Shown here piece after piece: positions 28,477-39,026 of a stretch of 64,000 nucleotides of DNA. Location: positions 1,007,501-1,071,500 of the forward strand of contig WAEK01000001.1 of the NCBI GenBank assembly GCA_011634665.1, written 5' to 3'. The stretch comes from Mortierella sp. BCC40632 (lineage: Eukaryota > Mortierellomycota > Mortierellomycetes > Mortierellales > Mortierellaceae). The position numbers and the translations under genes were made by a program. Each line of letters begins with the position of its first letter. Position 1 is the stretch's first letter. The notes under the pieces were generated by a model. It saw only the letters and a program-made list of their open reading frames with translations. It was not told the origin of the DNA and made no database searches.

Positions 28477-30575
28477 CTGATATTTAGATTGAACTGGAAG
28501 TTCGATGCGAGTTGACAGCAAGACAGCGAGCTCTTTATCGTGGACTAAAGGACAAGATTTCAATCTCAGAATTGCTGGAAAAGGCCTCGTCCTTGAACGA
28601 TACAGACTCTGTCGATAGTTTGATGAACCTCGTCATGCAGTTCCGAAAGGTCTGTAATCATCCCGAGTTGTTTGAACGTGCCGATGTCGTATCTCCTCTG
28701 GCTCTCTGTAATTTTAGTCAAACCCCTTCCATCGCTCGAGAGGGTGATGATCTCTATGTCGCCTACACGACGAAAAGTAATATCTCGTATTCGATTCCCA
28801 AACAACTCTATCGAGATGGTGGACTCCTTCATATCCCCTGTGAGTCTTCGAATGCAGGAAGTGATACCAAGTATCTGGATAACTTGCTCAACATCTGGAC
28901 TCCCAACAACATTCTGGAATCCATGTATGAACAAGAGGGTCATGGTGCTTTTTCATTCCTACGCTTTGTGGATTACTCCCCTGGAGAGGCGAGTCAAGTC
29001 TTTCATTCAAGTGTCATGGATCGATTTATCTATCATCTGGAAACAGCCGGGGTTCGGTCTCGACGTGGCTATGGTCTGAAAGACGATGGTATTCATTCAC
29101 TCGAAGAGGCACAAGTCGAAGCAGCAGGTAATACTTTTGCAAGGCTTGAAATCATGGAAGCCCAGGATCTGTTCTCATCCAATGAAGCATTCCAGAGTCC
29201 CTTGCAATCTCTGAGTCGAGTACTTGCCAAATCCGAGATTGGAGAGTATTTGCCCGTTATGGAGCCCGCCTACCGACCCAAGGCTGTAGCACCCCCGATT
29301 GAGGCAATTTGTTCAGATCGTGAGTTCTTGGTGAATCAACAAGAGACTTTGTTTGATCTTCGGATACGACAGACCTTGTTGGGACTTTCCCCATTGATCA
29401 CCGAGATCCCCACCCAGACCGAAGAAAAGTTCTCACCTGTGACGGATTTGTGGCAGGTAACGGAAGGACGAGGTATTTTGGGAGAACCCTCTTTGAGTTC
29501 CATGGGCTATTCGACCATTGCTGTCCCTCAGATGAAACAATTGGTGATGGATTCAGGCAAGTTGGCAGTGTTGGACAAATTGTTGGTGGAATTGAAGGCA
29601 GGTGGACATCGAGTGTTGTTGTATTTCCAGATGACGAGGATGATTGATTTGATGGAAGAATATCTGACGTACCGTCAATACAAATACCTTCGATTGGACG
29701 GTTCATCCAAGATTTCGGATCGTCGAGACATGGTGACGGATTGGCAGACAAGACCCGAGATTTTCATCTTTTTGTTGAGTACAAGAGCAGGAGGATTGGG
29801 TATCAACTTGACGGCAGCAGATACGGTCATCTTTTATGACAGTGATTGGAACCCGACGGTGGATCAACAGGCGATGGATCGAGCCCACCGATTGGGACAG
29901 ACTCGACAGGTGACGGTCTACCGATTGATTACTCGAGGAACGATTGAGGAACGAATCCTGACAAGAGCGAAACAAAAGGATGAAATCCAAAAGGTGGTCA
30001 TCTCGGGTGGAGAATTCAAACAAAGTGTGGAATTCAAACCACGAGAGATTGTGTCCTTGTTGTTGGATGATGATGAATTGGCGACCAAACTTCAGGAACA
30101 ACAGATGAAACGTAAGGTGGAGGAAGAGGAAGCCAAACAAAGTCGCAAGTCGGTCAAGGAGGCTCAAAGAGAGAGTCGACCGACGAAACGAGCTCGACGG
30201 GGAGACAAGGCTGAGACGACGGCGTCTTCTTCGAATGGGAATGCAAAGGGTTTGTCGTCGTCGGGCTATGTCTCGACCCCACCAGGATCGACTCCCGGAA
30301 TGGAATCCGAGGGAGTCAATGGATCACCAGGCAATGGTTCTGGAGAGGACAAGAGTCGAGGAATGATGCCAGGTGTAAGGCGGCGACGAGGTCGAGGAGG
30401 CAAAGAAGCAGGAGGGGAGCCACGAGAGCCCTCTAGACGAGGAGGAAGGGGAGGAGGAAGAGGAGGTGCGAGAAAGGCCTCTCGACTTGGACAAGTGACG
30501 ACATTGAGTGAAGAAGGAACTACAGGTGGAGGTCTTAACGGGGATGATCTGGATGTTGATTTGGAGGGAATATAA
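22113..30575 (+). CDS. INO80: Chromatin-remodelling ATPase INO80
   Basis: Catalytic subunit of the nuclear INO80 complex, which slides nucleosomes and exchanges H2A.Z. Nine exons: 22113-23360, 23485-23753, 24003-24110, 24261-25532, 25680-26423, 26596-26935, 27054-27323, 27420-28222 and 28488-30575, about 2,380 aa. The first about 1,200 residues are disordered (S/P/H/R-rich). Exon 6 is the DBINO (HSA-like) domain, with [20 protein letters not shown] and [17 protein letters not shown]. Exon 8 holds the first RecA lobe, with DEMGLGKT (near 27575), a DEAQ box (near 27902) and [11 protein letters not shown]. Exon 9 carries the INO80-type insertion and the second lobe, ending with [17 protein letters not shown] (near 29877), then a basic Gly/Arg-rich tail. 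One problem: exon 1 ends in phase 0 at the strong donor GTGAGT, but the open frame of exon 2 needs one extra base. An alternative donor at 23395 (GTAACT) would be in phase. The family identity is certain; the N-terminal exon joins are less so. Confidence 0.93.
23452..23482. repeat. Poly-T tract before INO80 exon 2
   Basis: About 31 T immediately before the AG acceptor. It is an extreme polypyrimidine tract and a likely site of sequencing or assembly error. Confidence 0.8.
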
Positions 30576-30596
30576 ACAAGATATCCTCTACACCTC

Positions 30597-30643
<47 letters not shown>

Positions 30644-31102
30644 CACATACACCAACACCATACACAGACACAGACACAGACACAGATACGGACACGGACA
30701 CGGACACGGACACGGACACGGACATGGACATGATTCTTTTTACCAAAAAAAAAAACCTATTAATTTCGTTTTCGTTTCTCGCTTTTTCTATTTTATTTTT
30801 TTTTTTTTTTTTTCCCTCCTTACCGCGTAATAAAAAAACCAACACTTTTTTTTTTTTTTCCTTATATAAATATAAAAATATAAATCTTTAATCCGTTGAT
30901 TGATATCTGTAGAGACTTGTGGATTATACTAGTGGATCAAGAACAATTAGCGGAGAAAAAGAAGAAAACAATGTTCCAGAGAAGATTCAACTTTATCATC
31001 TTGAAAACCTTTTTTTTTTTTTTTTTTTTTTTTTTTTGTTCTCTATCAGGACGGGAGTATACTACTTTTCATTTTCTTTCCTTCTAAAATATTTGATTTG
31101 AT
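30576..31102. other. Tail-to-tail spacer with CGGACA repeats
   Basis: Contains a T39 run at about 30605-30643, a hexamer tract of CAGACA/CGGACA units at about 30664-30735, and T runs near 30798 and 31012. It lies between the 3' ends of INO80 and RNF121. No gene seen. Confidence 0.6.
30664..30735 (+). repeat. CGGACA/CAGACA hexamer tract
   Basis: About twelve tandem imperfect hexamers in the presumed 3' UTR of INO80. It would code alternating Thr-Asp if translated but lies after the stop codon. Confidence 0.8.
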
Positions 31103-32805
31103 TTACTTGAGACCTGTCATATGGAATCCAAACTGGACAAGACCCATGATCACTGGTTGCCACACAATCAAGTATCTGGAAAAGAAAAAAAGAAAAAATA
31201 AGAGGAAAAAGACACCACCATGGAATATGGATTCAGACGGTTAGAACATCTTGTTGACTCGCACACCAAAGGGGAAAAGAGAGAGAGAGAGAGAGAAGGC
31301 TAGTGCGGATCAAAATTATTTTTTTTTTTTTTTTGATTTCTCTTACCTCAAAGCATCCAACAAATTCAAATAGAGTTGCTGTGTCGTATCCCAAGGGTTG
31401 GTCTTGAAGGCTCTGAGATCCACTTTTTCCTTGCAATAAGGACACATGTCCTTCTTACCAATCAAACACCAACCTCGGATACATTCCTCATGGAATTCAT
31501 GTCCACAGTTCAATTTGATGCTCGACTCGACCGATCCTCCAGTTCCATTGACAAGTGAAGGCTGCACGGCAACAGGTGGTTGAAGATGACCATGTGCATC
31601 GATCGTACTGATCGAGTTGGAAACACTGATACCACAAATGGCACAAATGTTGCCTCGGAGATGTTTACGAGGGAATCCATCCTTGGTATAATAACCGAGC
31701 GTGGAAGCCATTGACTCTGTACAAAACTCGACAAAGTCTCGACCAAGGACTCTGTTGTTGGAGAGGAGAGAGAGAGAAGTGGATATATATTGTGCTTAGT
31801 GTGTGAGAAGGGCAGATTAAAGATAGAAAAAAAAAATAAAAATAAAAGGTCACCTTCTTTCTTCTTCTACTACTTACCCAAAGTAAATGCCATAGGTCAG
31901 GAATGTCAATCCCCATGAAACAAACGACGAGCTCTTGGGTGGTTCTCCTTCACGCTGCTCAGGGACACCGAAACCCATAAAGATCAAGAACATGCAGCAG
32001 TAACCGATGATACCAACCACATACGAGATCTGGTAGATGATCCAATACCACTTGTAAACCAATCTGTTGTTTGGGGGGTGGGGGGAGAAAAAGAATAAGA
32101 AATGTTAGAGCAAAAGGATACAAAAAAAAAAATAGCCATTTTAATGTCATCTTGAAAATAATGAGAAAGGAAAAAAAAAGAACATAAGAGAGAGAGAGAG
32201 AGAGAGAGAGAAATAGAGGTCCATACTTGGGTGTCATATGGTGAAGTGGTTTCCGGGTGGCCTTGAAAATGATCCAAGAGTTCAAGATCGAGAAGAGTAA
32301 CCAGAACGAGATAAACTGATGCATCTTGCCATACACTGCAATTCCAAACGGAATCAACCTAAATCGAGTGTCACCAGATATAACAAAAACAAACAACAAA
32401 GACGACAACAATAATCGAAAAAAAAAAAAAAAAAAAAAAAAAATCGGTTGGTAAGTGATCATTTCTTCTTTTTATCCTGGCTCCCCTCTCTTTCCCCCCA
32501 AAAAAAAAGGTAGCAGCAGCTCAACACAGTAATAATTAAAAAGAAGACAACAAGAAAAAGAAAAGAAACCCCTCCTCTCCAATGATGAGTGAACGTGCGA
32601 TATGCGTACCATAACCCGACGGTGGTGGTTGCCTGGAAGGATCGGTAGTAATGCTTCTTCCACCAGAGAAGCACAAACTGAAAGGCGATTAGAGTACCGA
32701 TGATGATCAGTGTCATCGTACTATGTGCTGCTTCGTGTCCCGCATGTTCGTGAAAGTACTCGGATTGACGCTCCAGACTGAGAGAGAGATGACATAGAAG
32801 AGAAG

Positions 32806-32836
<31 letters not shown>

Positions 32837-33174
32837 GTCAGTACAGCCCTTGTATTTTGGTTCATATGAAAGAGATAAAGAGAGAGAGTACCCCCCTCCC
32901 CTCCCCACCGCACTGACCGGTGTTGATATACCCCTGGTCTGGATCGGTACTCTTCATAACAGAGGTGGAAGGACGAGTGAAGAGGAAAAGCAAAGAGCTT
33001 TTCTCTTTTCTTTTCTCTCTCTTTCTCAACCTCATCTTTCCCTTCCCCCCCTTCCCCCCCAAAAAAAAGAAAGAAAGAAAAGGCTTACTTGTGGATCTGA
33101 TATTCTGAGAGATTGACCTTGCCGTCATGCGCAGCTTGGATGATGTTGTCGAGCCTCTGTGCTTCCTGTTCCAT
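31103..33174 (-). CDS. RNF121: RING finger E3 ubiquitin ligase RNF121, ER/Golgi membrane
   Basis: Multi-pass membrane E3 ligase; in animals RNF121 works in ER/Golgi protein quality control and trafficking. The first exon is 33089-33174 (MEQEAQRLDNIIQAAHDG). Later exons code EYFHEHAGHEAAHSTMTL, IPFGIAVYGKMHQFISFWLL, IIFKATRKPLHHMTPK, LVYKWYWIIYQISYVVGIIG and YGIYFGVLGRDFVEFC, and the last exon is 31103-31175 (YLIVWQPVIMGLVQFGFHM). The RING is CAIC...CGHEFHEECIRGWC...CPYCKEKVD. The order and sequence follow human RNF121 from end to end, including the C-terminal hydrophobic segment after the RING. That segment lies in a small final exon that is easily missed, since reading through the donor near 31341 gives a false stop. 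An insertion with several Ser/Thr sits between the two RING halves (near 31530-31620). Confidence is high. Confidence 0.93.
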
Positions 33175-34497
33175 GATGCCGATGTCGTTGCTGGCTTTAT
33201 TATTATTATTATTATTATTATAATTACTTGGATGATGAAAATCAGAAAAGAGAGAGAGGTGCGTATGTGTGTCTGTGGTGAATGCTGGGACTTTTGAGGA
33301 ATGGTTCTCTCTTTGCAAAGTGAGAGGATGGATTGGTTGGTTGTGGTAGAGTTTGACTGGGATCGTTCCTTAATTAGATTCTTTTTTCTTTTTCACTCAA
33401 TGCTGATGGCGAAGAGAAAAAAAGGATTGGTCTCAGGGCAAGAGACAAAAAAAAAAAAAAAAAAAAAGGTCCGAGCGAAAGCTTGGGGCAAAGCTGATCC
33501 GATGGGCGATGCACTAGAAGACTTGTCCTGGAAACGAAGAAATGAAAAATAAAAAAGTAAGAGATGGTACACCTCTGGAATGAAGATGATGGGGAAAGAG
33601 AAGGAGAACGAGAGAGAAAGAGAGAGAAAAAAAAAAAAAGGAAAAGGAAAGAGAGAGTGAGAGAGAAAGGAGACAAAAAGGTTACTTTTTCTCGTTCTCT
33701 TTTCTCTCTTCGCTCTCACTCTCCTTTGGAAAGAAGAGAGAACCGGAACCTGCCCACCCACACGCACACGAACACGCATCACTCACACACACACACAGAC
33801 GAAATTCCATAGGGAGCCATTTCGATCACTTGATCTAGAGAGAGAGAGGAGAGGCACACGGCTCCGCCCTAGTCGTCACTCTGCCCTGACACAACTCTCT
33901 TTTTTTTTTTCTCCAGTGTTCTTTTGCCCTTTTTTTTTTCTTTTGGTGCTCACGATCGTGCATACGTCTACACAAGTGTAGACAAAACTGACCTTTCTAG
34001 CTCTCTGCACTTCTGGCCTGAATGGTCAAAGAAAAAAGGCCTGGGAATAGGATTTAGAGGATAGGTTGATTTTTCTCTCTCTCTCTCTCTCTTTGTTGTT
34101 ACCTTGCGACCAATAAAATATATCGGTTCAGCTGCAGTCCTTCGTTTGGGTGGTCCCCCCCCCTCTCCCTACTTACGTTTACCACATTACTACCAACAGA
34201 ACCGGTTTTTGCATAAAACCCAATCAACAAAACCGTTGATCATTGAAAAAATAAAAGGATACGACGTTTCCCTCGTACCACCCACCTGCACCAAAGGTCT
34301 CAAAGAAAGAAGGCTGACAAGAAGAATGATGAATCCCAAGTATCACACACACACACACACACCTCGTCGTTCTTTAAGCGAGGGTGATGAGAGCGAGGGG
34401 AGGAGAGAGACAGCGTCCTTTCCACTCACACACACACCCTCTCTCGCAGAGAACAACAAAGCTTTTTGCCTGTGCAACACTCTGGACGCTTTTTTCA

Positions 34498-34536
<39 letters not shown>

Positions 34537-36350
34537 GTACCTGGAAATCTTGTTGGTAATTGAGTTTGGATAAAGGCACTATTTCCCTCCCCCCTCTTTG
34601 GTCAAAAAAAAAAAAAAAAATCGCGGCAACACAACAATTTTAACAACAAGACGTATGTGTGCTTTTCAAGACTCGGATGAGTCCGATTCAAATGTAGATA
34701 TAAAATTCTGTAAGGCGTACAAAAAAAAAAAAAAAAAGATAGATAGATCTGCGGAGTAAATTCTTTTTGTTTAATGCTCTAGTCTCTTTTTTTTTTTTTC
34801 TCTCTTTTCTTTTTTTTTTCTTTCTCTTTCCTTCACTTATTTGTTCAGGATCGCACAGGCCATACTGGAAAATGGAGTGGTCTACGAGCCAATTGTTCAC
34901 AGCCAGGAAGACTCAGCAGGGAGATATAAAAATGAGAAGAGGAAGGATTAGGGGGTTGAAGAGTGGAGGGGTGAGGAGGAGAATGGTGAAAGGGGCAGAT
35001 CGAGTCCAAAGAACACGCTTAAACACTATGATGATGCACAAAACAAGAAAAAATAGGGAAAAATAAGATAAAAAAGCAAAATAAAAAATAAAAAAGAAAA
35101 AAGAAAAGACAACCCTCAGGAAGGAAAGGACAATGACTAATCGGAAAGGAGGAGAAAACATATATATCTATATATCCTTCTGTCTTTTTTCTCTTGTAAT
35201 ATTTTCTATCGCGGTTTTACCTGCTGTTCCCGGAACATAAAATATTCAACTAGTCACTCGATTTTCTCTTGTCATCATACCTGCGAATGGAAGCACTATC
35301 TCACTCTTGATTCTATTCCAACTTGGAGATAATTGCTTCCTCTCACTAACAGTCCTACTATGTTGTAAAATTGTGAGAACCCCCCGCAATACCAACGTAT
35401 GAAACACATACCCTTCGATTCTATGCCGTCAAAGCCTCATGTATTCTGTGGTTACCATATGGACTGAGTATTGGGTGCACTAGAATCTAAGAAATCCTAC
35501 TCTGAGCAACTTCGTTTGAAAAGACTCTTTTTGGAGAGGATGAAACAACCACATGACCGCTGGGATGTTGACAGAAGGATAAAGGACACTATGAACAATG
35601 GTCTTCAAAGCTGGTTCCCAAACAAGGAGGGTGACCAGTGCTTTTTTTTTTTTTTTTTTTTGCTCGCGTTTGCTCTACTTCAGGTGTATCCGATGCTTTA
35701 TTACTTGAGTACTGCATGGTGTTTCGGGCAATGTGATTTGAACTAGTGGACTTGTGGTCGGTCGATGATGGAGTTTGAAAATCCATGTTTGTAATCTCCT
35801 TTCCTCGTTCATGACAGAGTTTCTTATAGTGGAGCATGCTTTTGGCTCGCGACAAAAGAGCGGAGAGCAAAGTGAAGGAGAATGCTGGCAATCGGTTGAA
35901 GGCGCTATTCTCTTCAGATCCTAGCTCTTTCTTGGTGTGCGGGGGTCTCAATTTAGCTCGCGGCAGAAGTGCGGAATGTGGAAAATGGCGTATTCACTAT
36001 CGTCATACACTGGTGTTCTGATGTCTCTTTGAGGTTTATGGTATGGACAAGTAAGAGGTGTTTGAGATGGGTGATTACGCTACAATACAGATTACCAGGA
36101 AGTTCAGAAAAGACAGGTACAACGGCTCAAGACAGTTTAGAGAACGGCTCCGAACGAAGCAATTGTATGGTTCCAAGAGAAAGGAAAGAGACTAGAATAC
36201 ACATACTTTGCGAAAGACATGATTTCAGATGCGAGAAAAAGAGGCTAGAATAATGATCAATAAAAGGCACTGGGCGCTTTTGGAACTTCTTTTGCTTCTG
36301 TCACCGCGTCTTTTTTCGTTAATGTGTAGGAAGAGTAGGAGAAAAGGTGC
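33175..36350. other. 3.2-kb spacer without recognised gene
   Basis: Includes the CT/GA-rich RNF121 promoter (33240-34560) and an A/T-rich stretch from 34600 to 35300 with several A and T runs. From 35470 to 36240 the base composition is more balanced and has short open frames, for example 35471-35650 and 35969-36253 on the plus strand. I could match none of them to a family. They may be remnants of genes or transposons. Confidence 0.45.
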
Positions 36351-37601
36351 TCACTTCTCAGTATCAAGTGCGCTTGGGATCAAAACGACCTGCTTGTGCT
36401 CAATAACTTTCCAGGCCTCTTCAAAGGCACCAACAAGAGCTGGTGGCAGTGGACCCATCTCCAGGTCTTGCAAGTTTTGCTCTAGTTGCTTGAGAGACGA
36501 TACACCCACCAGGATCGCATCTTCGTTTGTCAACCCCGAGTGGTGGCGTATCCAACGATTGGTCGCCTGAGCAAGAGGAATGCCTTCCTTGTCGACCGAA
36601 TTGGTCAACAAATCCAGTGCAGCAAAGATCTCGCGATGCCAGTATCGTTGCTTGAGGTGATCACCAAACCCAGTCGTGGAGTGAAGACGAGTATTGGCGC
36701 TGGGTTCTCTATCAAACTTGTACTTGCCAGTCAGCAATCCTGATGCCATGGTGCCGTAAGCGTAGTAGCGGATGCCATGTTTTTTTAGTACCTCACGGTG
36801 AGCGAGATAGTCCGCGCGCACGATGGGCGAATACTTGAGAGATGGAAGACGTGGAAAAAAGAAATATAGAAACTCTGGTGAATATCGAATGAAAGCACAA
36901 GAGCCAAGTGCACTCTCCAACTCTTTTCTCTTCATTCCTTTCAGTATCATATCATGAAAAACAACTCACCAGGCCTTGGTAGACAGTAGGGGCGACGAAA
37001 CCTTTGGCCTTGCAGAGGGTGACAATTTCTTCAATCTGGCGAGCACTAAAATTGGACAGACCAAACTCGCGGAACTTGCCCTGCTTGTGCAGCGTGTCTA
37101 CCGCTTCCAAGGTCTCCTCAACTGGAACCGACTCGTCTGGTTTATGCAAGTAAAACAAACTCACATACTCCACACCGAGGGCTGAGAGCGACTCGTTGAA
37201 CTGTATTATAACATTTTCTTTGGTGAAGGGCAAGATGAAAGGGTGCACCTTAGTCGAAATCTTGAGATCTGCGAGGGCACTTTTGTCCAATTGCCCGAGG
37301 ACGGCCTCGGAATCCGTATAGATACGGGCAGTGTCGATTTCATCATAACCATAGGACTTGAACAGGTTTACTAGAGGCTGAACAGCATTGGCGCCATGAA
37401 GGCGCACAAAGGATCTTGAGCTATCCGTGTGCTCGAGTCCAAATGTTCCAGCGCTATCATCAATAGATGAACGAATGGTGAGACGAATGTGGTAAGTTGA
37501 TCGGCTTTGTTCTACTCTTCTCTAATGCTGTGCAAATATCTCCTTCTCTCTTACCCAAGAACAAGTCGAGGAATGTTATGCTGATTCGATACGTTGGACA
37601 T
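36351..37601 (-). CDS. Aldo/keto reductase, AKR7 (aflatoxin-aldehyde reductase) type
   Basis: NADPH-dependent reductase of aldehydes and ketones, presumably cytosolic. Three exons: 37555-37601, 36970-37453 and 36351-36833, all GT-AG and in phase, 337 aa (usual family length about 325-340). The (alpha/beta)8 barrel motifs are in order: GYDEIDTARIYTDSEAVLG contains the catalytic Asp and Tyr, KISTKV the Lys, and YLHKPDESVP the His. FREFGLSNFSARQ follows, then YYAYGTMASGLLTGKYK, which is the AKR7-typical strand before the cofactor loop. ILVGVSSLKQLEQNL near the C-terminus is the NADPH-phosphate binding segment. The whole catalytic tetrad is present, so the enzyme should be active. The substrate cannot be told from sequence; AKR7 members reduce dialdehydes and succinic semialdehyde. 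Confidence 0.92.
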
Positions 37602-39026
37602 TGAAGTGATGTGCTGTAGGGATTGTTGTGGAGGGTAAGGGGAGGGCGACAGAAAAAGAAAAAGAAAAGGTGTAGAGATGTGAATTGGGCATCCTGAGGA
37701 TATTTGTAAAAGGAAGAAAGAAGGTGATGCTGTCAAGAACTGCGTGGTCCAACTGGACTAGCTCGTTCTCTTTTTTTGGAAAGACAACTGGATACATGCT
37801 TGCTACGCAAGAAAAAAAAAAAAAGTAGTCATTGAGAAAGCCTGGACAGACTGATGACTGAAGAATGTGTTTGGTGGCGAGAGGATTTCGCCCCTCATCG
37901 CTGCGCAGATGGTCGGTTTAGCCTTACCTTTTTGGCAATTTTGCTTGGCTTGGACAAGGAACACGGCCCTTTTTTTTACCCTTTTTCATGGTCATTGCCC
38001 GCTGGACGACTTGCTAATGAAAGAGTCGAATGAACTTTGTCTGGAGCTCAGCAAGCCAGTTGTTTAGATTGAAGTGCTTTGCTACAACATCCTGATAGAC
38101 AGACGCAAGCTAAGAGGCAATGTCGGTCTATTTTATGCGAGCACCAAATAATATCTGGTACAGGATGATCGATTAACCACGCGTTTCTGGGTTTAGAGCT
38201 TCTAGCTTTGGCCTGAAAGATAGTTTCCACTACTTTTGAGTAAGTAAGCTCCTGCTTGGTCACCACTGGCTCATTTGAGCATTGTGTTGAGCTTGATTTT
38301 TAGACCAACACTTCTTTCCGTCTATACTAACAAAATAGGTTACATGGAATTCTCAGGATGGAAAACTAAAGAATCGATCAAGCAATGCATTTCCTGTGTG
38401 CTGATGTGTCTGTCAGACGAGGAAAATATATATATATATCAAGGCCAGCATTGTCTTGAACACCCTCCACAGGACATGGTTGATACACCGTTTGACAAAT
38501 TTGCAGGCCGTTTTCGCCTAGCCATTGCTGCAATGTTTGTACTTTGAGATCACCATAGAGCAGTCTAGATTACAGTATATTCAACATTAACAGCCTCTAT
38601 ATCTGTATTTCTCTCTCTTTCTCTTCCTGTAGGAAAGGGGTTGTCGAGAGCAATGTGCTTAGTATAATGGAGGTGAATCATCAAAGATGCAAAAGACAGG
38701 CTGGTATCTTGGGTACATCGACATGTCAAGGGTAATTTTGTGTCTTGACTTGTCGAAACTTCAAGACGAAGTATCGAGTAGTTTGGAAGCGGGCAAGAAA
38801 AAAAAAAAAAAAAACAAAAGAGGCAGGGAGTAGAACAAGGCTTCTCGACTCTTTTTCTTTTTCATTGGGTAAAAGATGGAGTGAATGGATCGTGGAAAGT
38901 AACAAGGAGCAAGGAAAATAGCAAAGGCCAGAGAGGTTTTTTTTTTTTTTTTTTTTTGGGTACAAAAAAAAAATATGCATAACTCTTTCATTTATCTCTT
39001 TTCTCTTCACATCACAACTTTTTCCT
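37602..39026. other. Spacer without recognised gene
   Basis: Holds the aldo/keto reductase promoter and the eIF4B 3' UTR. Short open frames at 37867-38067 (+) and 38275-38547 (+), and an open stretch on the minus strand near 38380-38545, have no recognisable family. A runs lie near 38800 and T runs near 38940. Confidence 0.45.

Noticed and set aside
30664..30735. CGGACA hexamers considered as interstitial telomere repeats
   Set aside because: The unit is not a telomeric TTAGGG-type sequence; simple 3'-UTR hexamer repeat.
35471..36253. Several short open frames, including one reading MKQPHDRWDVDRRIKD and one near 35969-36253
   Set aside because: No family match, no start context or splice structure; could be gene debris but not supportable.
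38275..38547. 90-codon plus-strand frame and an opposite coding-like stretch
   Set aside because: Short, no recognisable domain, and interrupted on the minus strand by stops.
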